Assembly: GCA_020002185.1 (NCBI GenBank)
Contig: CM034534.1
Location: 34,264,559 to 34,328,558 of the forward strand
From: Paraescarpia echinospica
Lineage: Eukaryota > Annelida > Polychaeta > Sabellida > Siboglinidae
Direction: 5' to 3'
Length of the DNA stretch: 64,000 nucleotides
Shown here piece by piece: positions 14,401 through 24,413 of this stretch (positions are counted from its first letter, which is position 1; each line of letters begins with the position of its first letter). The notes under the pieces were generated by a model. It had not been told where the DNA came from, did not search any database, and saw only the letters and a list, made by a program, of their open reading frames with translations. A program made the position numbers and the translations under genes.

Positions 14401-17400
14401 TCCATGTGTTTTTACACAAATAAAATAAATATGTCTTGCTGCTGTTGTACCAGAAATGCAATAACAGGTAGGAAAAGCTGTCTCTTCTATCTGACAACTC
14501 TAAGTTTCTTTAATGTTGTTGCCCCCGTGCCACACTGTGTCTGTGAGTGTGCCACGTGTTGCAACCATGGGGATACGCCTTTCCATTTTCTAGAACCAGG
14601 TAACTGGTTTTCGGTCTGCTTTTCATGGTCTTACAAAACATGTTGATCGTAAACGAACACGAACATTCAACGGATGTTCCATCCAACTTTTGTTTTCTGC
14701 AAGCGACTACAATGACCTCAAAGTTTTGCCTTCGCCACCTGCTGACTTTATTAGCGTTATACATTACGAAAAATGTACGTCGTTGTCGAAGTGATGGCGT
14801 TTTAATTTACCGTTTTTTAGGTATTAGAATAAATAACTATTAGTGTCAAAACATTAGTAGCACTTCTACGTTTGATCGGCCAAGTGCCATGCCGACTTAG
14901 CTTGTCCATGTGTAAATTCTACTTGCCCGTCCGAGTTTATGCCACCTTGCCCGGCGGTACGTTTTATTTGCCCCGGGCAATCGTTAATGTCGAACTCATC
15001 TATTCATACACAAATATCCACCACTGTCTATAGCCAGGTACTTATCCATACAGCTGAGTGAACTGGAGCAACAGAGCGCACGAATTTGCCCAAGGTACGT
15101 CAAGCCAGCACAGGATTCGAACCCGTGTTCTCTCGGTCGACACTCCAAAGCTCTAGCCACTGCACCACTGCGCTCCACTACATGCAGAAAGCACTTACTT
15201 GGAAGTTGGTCATTTCTTTTTTCGCAATCAGCTCAGACATATAGTCGATCAGGTGAAGGCCGAATGCATTTTTTGAGTTGATTTTCTGCAAGGAACCAGA
15301 GAACATATTCACAAACCAGAACAGGACTGAAACTAATAATACAAACTGTTACAACAAACAAGTTACTGTCATTATGACGTTGGTTGCTGCTATGGGCATA
15401 TCCACACTGTATAGTTCTAGAAACCTAAACAAATTGACACAAATGCCTTGGTTGTGTAGACAATTGATTGTTGAAGAAAACATAGTTTCATCAATATAAT
15501 GAGAGAAAATTTATGAAAAGTCAGTAAGTCAATCAGTCAAACGTGATTTTTGACATAGAAAAATGCAATACAATTTCTGATAACAACAGATTAATCCACA
15601 CATTTTAACTTTTTTTTCACAAAATTACTCCATAACGAATTGATTTAATTTGTGGAAGCAATATTTAAGGCATTTGACTGAATTTGCAGAACATCTTAAT
15701 GATAATCATGGTCATGATTTTTGGGTCAAACATCACGACCGTACATCATCAATAAAATTGTCGGAAATCCAGCGCACAAAGGCATCGCGAAATATCAAGA
15801 GAAATAACATGGCAAGATATATAATACACACACCGAGATTCTATTGTCTAATTGATATTGCGCCTTCAATTTAGTTGCACGATCGTGATTATTGCCACGG
15901 TCGTGATTTATGCAAAAAATGTTGACGGAACATTTCTTATCTTCAATTTGACGCCATCTTATCTCCTTCACCGGAAAATGACGGCAACATTGAATCACAT
16001 GACCATTTGTATGCCGTCACATGATATACACTTGGTTTTCCTTCGCACAGTTTTGGAAGTAGTTTGGTTTCTTGTTGATGGGACGAACAGTCATGATTTA
16101 CTGACGGAAAATAATGTCCTCTTGTTTTGGATGGATTAAAATACGGGAGTATGCCACAAATTAGTTGGAAATGTAGTGACTTGTTTTCATACCTATCGGA
16201 GAGTATCTTACAAGGCAAAACGCTAGTTGTAATAAAAGTTATATTTAATTGGTACTAATATTATGCTACGACCGCCATTGATGGAACGCATCATGACCGT
16301 GACACACAATTTCTAGACTGTAAAAAATATGTTTTCCTTCATAAAACAAAAGACATATTCATGAAGAATAGTAGGTATTTTATTTATTTACATCACTGCA
16401 TGCAAAGCAAAAAATGTTTAATGCTTTAATAGAACATTCAAAATTGAAATTTTTATGTCACACTTTCAAACGTTCTTAAAACCGCATTTTCTTCAAAGTT
16501 TGACAAAAACATACAACCCAGTAGCACACATTCTTGACTTTTTTAATTTGTTTTATATCTTTATGATGGCTATGACTGATGTATCCAAAAAAATGGAACA
16601 TAACTGTTTGTTTTGCCATCCAAAATCAGCATTTCAAAATGTTCCTTATAATGCCCAGTGAGTCGCAGTAGAGTGTGGATATGTCCATATAGTATACTAG
16701 GTGGTTACATAATACACACGGTTTATTTCACACATTCACCTAATTCAACCACAACATCAGAGATAATACTTCTTTGTAATTGTAATGTTCTTGATAATGA
16801 TGATGTTTGTTATGCAATTTCAATTGTGCAAGATAACTCTTGTCTAATTAATATATTTTGCATGGTCATGCACAGATTTTGACTTAATAAACTCCAGCCA
16901 TATCTTATTACTAAACTTACATTTTCGGCAGACAGCTTAATACAGTTGGCGTAATGTTCCGTCAGCTGGGTTGTACTGAGGCCATTCAGTGGATCGGTGC
17001 GCCTACAAATGTAACATATTATTCTTAGTTCTTATATATTGACCACCAGATTCAGAATAAACCTGTGAAGGCATATAACATTAAAAAATATAACAAAATT
17101 AACTGGAACTAATGTGTACATTCAGGTATACTGAATAATTCTACTGTGAAAGGCTGGAATCCATGTAGTTCCAGTTGCATACGTAACATTACATGAACTT
17201 TGAAACTATAGTTGAAATGTTTAAACCTAAATTTAACAAAATGACAGTAAACAACTTGAAAAAATTTAACATTATACAACTATTATTATAAGAAATATAA
17301 TATTTAATTAAAGAACAGACTGAAATTGGCCTGGACACATACAGAGAAGACGAGTTAGATCAGAATAACAACGTAGAGAGCATACAAAGAGAAGAGCAGG

Positions 17401-19573
17401 CCAAAATAAAGATGGCAAGATAGTGCTGACTTAAGAGAAATCTCAAATGGGCAGCAGCGAACTACCAAGAGTAAGAGAATGATAGGTGGAGGGGACACAC
17501 TGAGGCGGGAACAGATAAAGTAATGTGCCCCCACAATACTTTGGGTCAATTACATACTATCAATTCAAAACCAATTACAACATTCCAATTATGTCTCAAA
17601 AATACCAATTTAATTTTTTTCTTACCAAAACAAGAGTTTGTGATCAGACCAACCAGGGTCATTCCATGTCAAATCAATCACTTAAAAAACATCACCTGAC
17701 TCCAATTTTGATTAAATTTAGCAACATTTTTTTCTCGCCCAAATTAAAACATGAAAACTGCAAATTATAAAAAAACAAGTTCAAATATTATTGAAGATAT
17801 AGGTCACTGAACTATGACATGATTCACATACTGGACGTTACATCAACGTCCATAACTTTGCTGCTAATAAAGCTAGAAAAGCAAGTAAGACATCATTGGT
17901 GAGCCAATAAACAGGTGCACATACAGGGCCTGAATCAGAGACCCGTCCACCCGTCATTTGGACGGTTAAAATTAGAAAATTGCATTTTTGGACGGTTTGA
18001 AATTGATTGTGGACGGGCGCGTCCATGTCGTTTTTTGGTGCGGGCCAGCCCGTCCACGCCATTTTTTTGCGACGTCCTTGAAACTGCCGCGAAGCCAGTT
18101 ACAAAATCTACGGAGACTGGTTTTGAAAATCGCCCACCCGGATCGCCTGGCCAGCTGCCCGACACACGCCAGAAACCGATTAAGCCAGCTAGGCCTCGAC
18201 TTCCTAGGGTAATTGTCACCTAACCAAAAGCGGTGGTTGCTTGAAAGGCAGCCAACACTTGCGTTGACTAAATAATCCTACGTGAGGTCAATGTCAGGGC
18301 GGGGAGATACAATAAGCACTTGCCGATTACGATGCAATCTTGGAAAACGGATGGAATTCCGCGTAATCGATATTCGAAACGGAATTTGTGTTTTCAAACG
18401 AGAACATTATCAGTGAAACATCATCAGTGATTTGAACATTCTTAATATGATTGTTTGTTTAATTTACATTTGTTAACTTATATAGTACTGCTGTATTAGA
18501 AACAACCAGGCATTTACGTTATTGTGCGACATGAATTATTTGATTATCTAAATTGATTATGTACGGTTGTTTTTGTGTTGCAAATATCACACAAATAAGT
18601 GTTGTTAGAAAGGTTAACCACACAGTAAAATGGTATTATTTAGATGCAGAGATCATAACATTGTGATATTTTAAATATTTGACAGAATGTATTATTTTTC
18701 AAAGTTAACTTTGAAATAAAATATTATTTTTCTGAACAGAAACGGGCTTCTGTTTCACTTTTAAACAGAAAATATGTCATTTGACACAGAATTTGCCTTT
18801 TTGAAACGGAAAATCAGTGTCCCTATATATACTCATGTTTTATGAAGTATCTCTTTGTTGTATTTATATTGTTATTACTACTTACATTTCTGATCACACA
18901 TGAGATGTGCATTCAGCCATGTGCTCTGCCTTGCCTTCATAAATGGTAACATGTACTTTTAGTTTATTTTTATGATTGGACACACTAAGTATAATTACAA
19001 AAATGTACCATGCAGGTATACATATGTATATATATATATACTCATACTTACATAGCATGTCATTCGATCGCGTGTCCGATCGCGTGCCAGACCGCGCTTT
19101 GTAGCATGTCGGAACAAATTTGGACTGACAAAAATGTTATCTTGGGTGAGGCCCTGTGCACATATATATTGTAAAATTACATTGATCACATAAAAAGTAG
19201 AATTTATCATAGTATGATATACAAGGAACAGTTCTCACTTATCGGCGGAGGGTGTGCCGGGACTGCACAGCTGTTGAATGTGCAGGTCCCTGACAGTTGA
19301 TCGTCGTCGCTCCCTCCTCTCAGCGTCGTCATTGTTCTCCTGTACGCGTGTAAGCAGCACCTGTGGACTGACGATGCCGCGCTGACGACGCACCAGAGGC
19401 GACACATATTCCAGCGGCGTCGTCACCCCAACCTGACGTTGGGTCGATGGTGACACGAACTCGTGTGGTGTTGTGACGTGGCGGTTCTGTGCAGCCGACA
19501 CTGCAGGAGACACCATCTCCCTGGCGGACCTCATCTCTGTCACCTGTGTAGCAATTACCTCCATATCACACAT
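2303..19573 (-). CDS. NCAPH: Condensin complex subunit 2 (CAP-H / Barren), 13 exons seen, C-terminus missing
   Basis: Kleisin subunit of condensin I, which bridges the SMC2-SMC4 ATPase heads and binds the HEAT-repeat subunits to compact mitotic chromosomes. Exons found by translation, each with AG/GT borders and compatible phases: 19573-19239, 17002-16921, 15285-15199, 13777-13657, 10923-10874, 10322-10251, 7251-7056, 6534-6446, 6158-6020, 5311-5227, 3793-3666, 3053-2797 and 2404-2303. They give about 580 residues against about 740 in human NCAPH, so the C-terminal winged-helix part that binds SMC4 is absent from the window or unseen. Family landmarks in order: [110 protein letters not shown] and [14 protein letters not shown]. 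The first ATG used is at 19573, but a splice acceptor at 19544 makes an upstream first exon possible. This is a single-copy housekeeping gene in animals and looks functional. Its introns host LINE, SINE and satellite DNA. Confidence 0.93.
2797..3053 (-). CDS. NCAPH: NCAPH exon: [10 protein letters not shown] block
   Basis: 257 bp, acceptor TTCAG and donor GTGGGT. It encodes [20 protein letters not shown], then [13 protein letters not shown] and [20 protein letters not shown]. This matches the FRKTKAATILTKSTL and TLPTDFNYNVDTLVQLHLKP stretches of human CAP-H, the segment near the HEAT-subunit binding region. Confidence 0.93.
3666..3793 (-). CDS. NCAPH: NCAPH exon: [12 protein letters not shown]
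   Basis: 128 bp, acceptor TGCAG and donor GTCAGC. It encodes [20 protein letters not shown] and then WKLRPRSK, matching the [26 protein letters not shown] block of human CAP-H. Confidence 0.92.
5227..5311 (-). CDS. NCAPH: NCAPH exon: linker
   Basis: 85 bp, acceptor GCAG and donor GTAGGT. It encodes [20 protein letters not shown] and then VENTLESI. Low conservation is expected here. Both junction phases fit the flanking exons exactly. Confidence 0.75.
6020..6158 (-). CDS. NCAPH: NCAPH exon: acidic central region
   Basis: 139 bp. It encodes [20 protein letters not shown] followed by an Asp/Glu-rich stretch ([20 protein letters not shown]). It corresponds to the SALVDKFKKNDQVFDINAE and acidic region of human CAP-H. 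The acceptor is GTAG and the donor GTGGGT. Confidence 0.87.
6446..6534 (-). CDS. NCAPH: NCAPH exon: [12 protein letters not shown]
   Basis: 89 bp, acceptor TCCAG and donor GTAGGT. It encodes [20 protein letters not shown] and then FANWNQDGE, matching the ICPSLAGFQFTQWD motif of vertebrate CAP-H. Confidence 0.88.
7056..7251 (-). CDS. NCAPH: NCAPH exon: [13 protein letters not shown] block
   Basis: 196 bp, acceptor CCCAG and donor GTAAGC. It encodes [20 protein letters not shown] and on to [19 protein letters not shown], equivalent to [20 protein letters not shown] in human. A longer open frame runs past the donor, but the phase and the following exon support ending at 7056. Confidence 0.9.
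7595..9882 (-). mobile_element. CR1-type LINE, copy a, 5'-truncated
   Basis: Lies in the NCAPH intron between 7251 and 10251, in the same orientation as the gene. The 3' end (left side) has the family hairpin and two ATCTTGTTAA tail units. Homology to the more complete copy at 58-62 kb begins at NELVDNVK near the end of the endonuclease domain. Everything 5' of that, including ORF1, is missing. Confidence 0.9.
7693..9882 (-). pseudogene. CR1 ORF2 remnant (reverse transcriptase), frameshifted
   Basis: Order on the minus strand: end of the endonuclease (SSDHNQIHF), connector, then RT motifs [25 protein letters not shown] and KFADDTKVF (catalytic FADD), then the C-terminal [20 protein letters not shown] region and the RRAGY ending. 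It is broken by at least four frame changes: near 9735, at 8735 (loss of the bases encoding QKAFDK), near 8440 and near 8370. It cannot encode a working protein. Confidence 0.88.
10251..10322 (-). CDS. NCAPH: NCAPH exon: [20 protein letters not shown]
   Basis: 72 bp, exactly 24 codons, acceptor AACAG and donor GTGAGA. It matches the RTIEQNINNLNVSEADRKCE region of vertebrate CAP-H. Confidence 0.88.
10388..10500. repeat. SINE-like remnant
   Basis: Contains a CTGCTCAAAGCCCATTACAC-like phrase and TACAGCTGAGTGAACTG. The second phrase is shared with the tRNA-SINE at 15.0 kb and the first with 14,163-14,207. It is probably a decayed copy of the same or a related SINE in an NCAPH intron. Confidence 0.5.
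10874..10923 (-). CDS. NCAPH: NCAPH microexon: basic linker
   Basis: 50 bp, acceptor AACAG and donor GTGAGT. It encodes [17 protein letters not shown] when joined to the preceding phase-1 base. It corresponds to the Lys-rich linker before the HRTIEQN motif of vertebrate CAP-H. The sequence itself is poorly conserved, so the call rests on splice sites, phase and position. Confidence 0.75.
10971..12722. repeat. 73-bp satellite, exactly 24 units
   Basis: The unit starts CATTTTCATAAGAGCATAAA and includes CTGACAGATCCAGAAC and CTCCATCAAGGTTCACCG. Unit starts at 10971, 11044 and so on to 12723 fit 73 bp with no net length change over 1,752 bp. Units differ only by point changes (for example GAACTGATC versus GAATAGATC, TTCACC versus TTAACC). 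It lies in the NCAPH intron between the exons at 10874 and 13657. Confidence 0.96.
12725..13656. other. Intron sequence with a GT dinucleotide run
   Basis: No coding signal. A (GT)n run of about 24 bp lies near 13,260. The rest is AT-rich intron of NCAPH. Confidence 0.6.
13657..13777 (-). CDS. NCAPH: NCAPH exon: [15 protein letters not shown] block
   Basis: 121 bp. It encodes [20 protein letters not shown], then [12 protein letters not shown] and a charged tail. This is the most conserved kleisin motif of the family ([28 protein letters not shown] in human). The donor chosen is GTATTA after the last Asn codon. It leaves one base that joins in frame with the next exon. Confidence 0.88.
14163..14207. 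repeat. SINE-tail fragment
   Basis: AGTACTGCTCAAAGCGCTTT followed by ACACTTTACTCCCTGGCAGACC closely parallels the fragment at 10,388. Nearby, the phrase ATTCTACTTGCCCG occurs at about 14,303 and 14,916 as a direct pair of unknown origin. Otherwise the 13,778-15,000 intron shows nothing recognisable. Confidence 0.45.
15000..15178 (-). repeat. tRNA-derived SINE
   Basis: On the minus strand the tRNA-like head starts at about 15,178. It has an A box (TGGTGCAGTGG, 15,157-15,167) and a B box (GGTTCGAATCC, 15,113-15,123) at normal pol III spacing, followed by a body with CAGCTGTATGGATAAGTACC. It lies next to an NCAPH exon at 15,199. The head does not fold as a normal tRNA with its own 3' end, so it is a SINE and not a tRNA gene. 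Confidence 0.8.
15199..15285 (-). CDS. NCAPH: NCAPH exon: [13 protein letters not shown] block
   Basis: 87 bp, phase 0 to phase 0, acceptor TGCAG and donor GTAAGT. It encodes [20 protein letters not shown] and then AKKEMTNFQ, nearly the same as the vertebrate block [19 protein letters not shown]. Confidence 0.92.
15286..16920. other. NCAPH intron, nothing recognised
   Basis: AT-rich intron. Short open frames on both strands have no conserved motifs. Confidence 0.5.
16921..17002 (-). CDS. NCAPH: NCAPH exon: SMC2-neck binding helix region
   Basis: 82 bp with acceptor TAG and donor GTAAGT. It translates to [20 protein letters not shown] followed by IKLSAEN, the conserved kleisin N-terminal helix region (vertebrate NTQITEHYSTCIKLSTEN). 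Its first base completes the codon left open by the previous exon. Confidence 0.9.
17003..19238. other. NCAPH intron with GGACGG-rich patch
   Basis: Between 17,934 and 18,070 the word GGACGG (or its complement) recurs many times in a GC-rich patch, unlike the AT-rich surroundings. It may be a decayed transposon end. A short TA run lies at about 19,020-19,040. No coding signal was accepted. Confidence 0.45.
19239..19573 (-). CDS. NCAPH: NCAPH exon 1 (or 2): N-terminal region
   Basis: Encodes the N-terminal basic and serine-rich segment, with three copies of a TTPxEFVSP-like phrase and then [18 protein letters not shown]. The last part matches the NDDEKERLQRRRSRVFDL block of vertebrate CAP-H. 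The donor GTGAGA lies at 19238-19233 and the exon ends in phase 2. An acceptor (CACAG) directly before 19543 means translation may begin in an unseen upstream exon. Confidence 0.85.
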
Positions 19574-19948
19574 TAGGTCTTTATTTCTAATAGGTTATGT
19601 TCTGCATCAATTATACAGATCTGAATTGTGTTATTTTTTTAAATAATGTCACCAAATTGGATAAATATAACTTTTGAATGTCATGAATGCAAACTCTTAA
19701 ATATTATGATCGCATATAACTGTATATGTAGTCAATTCCATACAAGATCATTTTTTTATTAAACTGTAATGTGCACAACTTATATAAGGTCCAGTGATTT
19801 TGAAAAGGTACTGATTTGTGTTACAAATTTGTGAATAAATTATTAGGAGTTTAGGTTAAGCATGATGGGCGGGTATGGGTCCATGGCGAATGTTTGTATT
19901 TTACATATTTAAAGTAATGCCAATGGGTACATACTATAGTTACTACCA

Positions 19949-21158
19949 GACCTGGGGCAGAGTACATTTTCATGAGTACAAGTACTGTAATGATGGATGA
20001 GTATGAGTACATTGCTAAAAGCTGAGTACGAGTACATTTTGTTAAATATAAATATTAAATAATAACATATTTTAAAATTATTTAATTAATCTAATTCATA
20101 TAACTCAGCACAAGTGAATATGCAATGGCAGTTGATACATTTTTTATGAGGAAAACTAAGAAAAACCTCTATTTCATCAACAATGAAATTCACTTCATTG
20201 GCATTCATTTCAGTGGCATCGTATGATCTTATCATCTATTTGCCTTTGCACCGAATGAACATGAGTTGTTCACAGGTTGAGTCTTTCAGGCTGCACCGTT
20301 CAGGGCAGAATACTTTTTTGGCTATGCTAAATACCATTTCAACTGGGGCTGATGAGGCCGGAATGCTGAGAGGGACAACTGAGCCAGAGTTGGAAAATTC
20401 AGAACTGCAGTGGGTCACTGTGACGATCTGTACATGGCTGACTGAGGTATTCGTTCACCTCTACAATCAGCAAGGTTGCAGTTTATATTTTTTGATCGTA
20501 GACTACTAATTGTTGAGAGGGTTAGCACTTGTCCACATAACAGGCTCAGCATCCCCTTTGGATTTTTTAGCCAGGCTGCTGGCATGGGATTATACTAGTG
20601 TTGGAGGCAGTCTGACATGAGCCACTTTACTTCTACAGAGGAAGACTGGCATTTCTTGTTCTTAGCAGTTAGCACTGTCAGCCACTGTCAAGTGGCATGG
20701 TCTCCAGACTACATAAAAAGCATTTCCTGTCTAACTGGTGGGTTAACTGCTAATTGGCTCTTTATGGACATCCTGGTGGCTCAATTAAACAAACAGGTTT
20801 ATGGCCTGAACTGATAGCCTACAATTATTGTTTGCTGAAGATGCTGCCTGTTGCCATGTTTGGGTATCATAAGTCATGGTTATCAGAGAATGAGGAAGTA
20901 CTGTGAAGGGATGGTAAGGTGGTATTCTATCAGAATTAACAAAGTATTAAAAAAATAGTTGAACATTTAAATAGTTCAGGAAAGTTTCATTTTATAACCA
21001 AATATATTTATTTTCCCCAGTACATATGATATTGAGAAAGTACTCAGATGTACTCGTAAAATCTGAGTACAATGAGTATGACTGAGTACGACCATGACCC
21101 ATTTTATAAGTTTTATGAGTATGAGTACTTCAAAAATGTACTCGTACGTTCAGCGCCA
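19949..21158. repeat. Possible DNA-transposon remnant with inverted GAGTAC-rich ends
   Basis: The left end (19,960-20,045) is dense in GAGTAC words reading GAGTACATTTT. The right end (21,030-21,150) has the same words in the opposite orientation (AAAAATGTACTCG). GAGTAC-dense inverted ends are common in hAT-like non-autonomous elements. I could not find a clean target duplication, and the interior (20.1-21.0 kb) has no recognisable transposase. Confidence 0.4.
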
Positions 21159-21159
21159 T

Positions 21160-21384
21160 AGACAGATGCACTAAAGATCGACTTGAGGATAAACCCAACT
21201 TTGAGTTTGGCAACACAATCACAATGGCAACACTCATTGACATTGATTCAAAACCGTCTTGTGACTTGTCGCTTTGGCTTGCGTCGCAAGGATGGCGCCA
21301 GTTCGGTTTGTTAGAATGGGTGTGCACCCACCTGAATACAAACGCACCGTTGTTCAAATGTAACGTTACCAGTGGCTGGCGGTG
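21160..21384 (+). other. Coding-like fragment, unknown
   Basis: An open frame (first ATG at 21227) reads MATLIDIDSKPSCDLSLWLA and then SQGWRQFGLLEWV before a stop at 21384. The residue mix resembles real protein more than its neighbours do. No family was recognised. It could be a gene exon or a transposon scrap. Confidence 0.25.
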
Positions 21385-21508
21385 AACAGTACGTCAACAA
21401 CACGGCTTTTACTTCACGAAAACACTTATATTTACGGAACAAACCTTCGAAATTTCCGCGACTCGTTAGAAATCTCGTTGGCCGTGAAGATGCGAGATGT
21501 CAGATGTC

Positions 21509-21655
21509 GGCGCAAACTAAAAGGCGGACCACAAACGGGCGGACCGGCGGACCGGGCGGACCACATTCGCAAGGATGCGCACGATCTTCGTCCCATCTTT
21601 ACATGCGTTGTTGTTGTTCGCGCGTGCGTTCGTAAATATTGGAATGTCTTTTATT
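21509..21655 (+). repeat. Left terminal inverted repeat of the 21.5-28.7 kb transposon
   Basis: About 147 bp. It pairs with 28,530-28,692 in reverse complement, with several small gaps. GC-rich GGCGGACC words repeat near the tip, giving subterminal repeats. Confidence 0.8.
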
Positions 21656-22139
21656 ATTGTATTATATTAACAATTCTAAATGTAATACCTGAATGGTGTA
21701 ACTTGCATTTAGAAAATCTTAACATAATAATACATTAACAGTTTACTTACTATAAAAGAATACTCAGTTATAAACTGAAGTCCCACGCAGAGTCAGTTTA
21801 TTTAAATCGTTTGATGTAACCACTCGCCTAACGGTATACATTTTCACGGGACAATATCACCTGTTATCGAATGCTGGCCTTATTGAAACAATTACCACAC
21901 AGCCGGTTGAGGAATTATGAGGCTCGATCCAGCAGTCTTTTGATTTTGTTTGATCTATATTGTATAGGGGCATATTTCGTTTGATGTCAGTTGGATTGCA
22001 CTGCTAGCTGCATATATGTGTTAGTGAGTGTGTGAGTAGTTCAGTTAGAATGTTCTTGTTAATTGAGATCGTGGACAGTATATGTATGTGACTAGATGTC
22101 ACAGACACATTCACAACTTTATTTTCTAGGCGTAATTAA

Positions 22140-23945
22140 TGCCCTTCCGTAATGGAGACAATTAAAGAAGAAGTTATTCATGAAAATCCAGCTAAAGTTT
22201 ACAAAAAATGATATTACAAAATATTGACAGCCAGGACCATGGTGCATTAAATCCAAGACAATTTGAAACAAGTGTCCAAAGTCAAGGCTCTGGTTGACAA
22301 AAAAAATAAAGTCATGATGATGTATATAATCTAGATGAACTTGGATACCATTTAAGTGATTTTGTTAAGAACGTGACACTTTTTCCCGATCTGTTATGTA
22401 TAGTTGCATCTAAAGATGTACTACAATAAATTGAAAACTTCTCCAATTGAAGTCAACCAAACCAATTTAATTATTTTATGACAGAACATTCAACTGTGCT
22501 TTATTAGCTCTGTGGCATCTGCAAACGTACTTCCATATGGAAATCTTCAGGGGGAAGGCTGATGTAGGTTATTAATACCACCTAAAATCCGAATTTAGAG
22601 ATTGCTTAATTTCATCAGAAGAAATGACTAACGTGGATAATATTATTTCCCCAGAGAATATTGTAGATTTTATCCGAAAATCTAATAAAATTCAAAGCCA
22701 ACCCAATCAAAATCCAGTAAATTGCAATTCAGATTGTGACACAAAACCTAACATTACTTTAGTTCATGATGTGCCTGTAAATGCCACTATATATAAGATG
22801 ATAGCATGGATAGCCCAGGAACCATGCGTCCACAAAAATGTTTCCAGTTTGTTCTTACAAAGGCTGTCATAGAAAACAAAGGAATCATTCACATCCCCGA
22901 GATGGAATGTTTTATGGTCAATGGCAGCAAAGATGCACGTTATGCTGTAAAATTATTTCCAAAACAGTCAGTGCCCATCCACAAGTCAGTGTTATCATAT
23001 TGTTGCCATTAAAATGAGTATTGGCATGTCCGCAGGTATTCCAAATGCAAAAGTAAACAGCAGAAAACGTTTAGATAACAAATCTGGCAATAAACAACCC
23101 CAAAAATTTGACTATAACCTGGCACCAGACTCACTGCAGTGCTTGTATGTATTGCCAGAATTAGATGAAACACTACCAGATTCTAATGTAAAAGCTTCTG
23201 CTCCTCTACTATTTCAACTCCAGTCAATAACACCACACATTAAAAAATATCATCACCAGCCACACCTAAATGTAACAGTATAGTATGCATTCAGTTTCCT
23301 AAATACATGGTAAAAAAGAATGCAACATTTCACACAGGAAATGTTTTAAAACATGAACTCAGCCTTACCTTCAGTCAAAGTCCTATTGTGCAAGAAACAA
23401 CAGAACGTACAATGCAAACACCAACAACTAAGATCAACATCACACTAGTAAAGCTACAGTTAGACGATCATTGAAATTGGTTAAATCGACATCTTTGAGA
23501 GAGAAAACATTAGAAACAGAAATCTTAGGAAATAAAGAAATTACATCAGACATATTTGAATTGATACATAAAATCTTAACTCTAGATTTCCCATATGCCA
23601 ACGCTTTCCAATCTACATTGTTGGCACCAATATTTGATGACAAGAACAAATGTTGGCAATACACGACCGAATTTGGATCGCGTGCATCCCCCACAGCACA
23701 AATACACCATAATGGTCAAGGCCACTGGGTAGCTTCTTTAAAAGATAAATTAAACAATATTGGCTATGACAAATATGCCACAGTCTACTGTTCCCGGATC
23801 TTGTTGAACGAACGGCACAAAAACCTGAAGTTCCTTTATGCCACACCCATATATACAAGCTAACTGTATTTGCAGCGAGGGAGAAAGTTGACTTGTATAC
23901 AAACTGTCCAAAACAGATTCGACAGTCATCAGAATAGTTGTTATT
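22140..23945 (+). pseudogene. Ulp1/C48 SUMO-protease-like gene of a DNA transposon, decayed and partly inverted
   Basis: Broken coding stretches in changing frames include DDVYNLDELGYHLSDFVKNV at about 22,315, VNATIYKMIAWIAQEPCVHK at about 22,770, and TAQIHHNGQGHWVASLKD ending at about 23,745. The last carries the His-Trp motif of the C48 catalytic site. The matching second half, with DSLYTSQLSPSLQIQLACIY and VDCGIFVIAN (catalytic Cys in DCG), is present only on the minus strand at about 23,740-23,940. The C-terminal half of the domain is therefore inverted. It is not functional. Confidence 0.72.
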
Positions 23946-24117
23946 GATTCATACATAAATGCATAGCAGCTGTTTATCATATTATTTGACATGTGGTTTG
24001 TAGTTAATTATATGTATCGTCACTGCAATCGTGACAGTAAATACAAACAAACAAACAACAAATCAAAGAATTGTTATATTATTAATTGTACTGTTGTGTT
24101 CAAACCATTAATGTCTT

Positions 24118-24367
24118 TGTAACGGTATTGCTCGTATCTATGTATTATATAACATACAAACAACACGTCGAGAAGAATATGTTTAATACGTTATTATTTG
24201 GATACACAGCTGCACTGGTCTAAATCCTAGGCTAGACTGATTCACTACACTAACAGCGGCGGCAGCGCCCACTACTCTATATGCTAATTAGAGTCCAGAG
24301 GTTGTTGCTGGGCAATCAGTCCAAATATATCCTCCCTGCTGGGCATCAGCTGGGGTATCTCGTGACA
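24118..24367 (-). repeat. 3' LTR
   Basis: 250 bp. It reads TGTCACGAGA... to ...CCGTTACA on the minus strand and differs from the other LTR at roughly ten positions, plus a 2-bp length change. A T-rich tract on its inner side is the polypurine tract of the element. Confidence 0.92.
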
Positions 24368-24413
24368 TCCCTTTTTGTTTTAATTTTTTTTCTTTTTTTT
24401 TCTGTTTGGGGAT

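Noticed and set aside
15105..15178. tRNA gene
   Set aside because: A and B boxes are present, but the sequence continues into a SINE body and does not give a normal tRNA fold.
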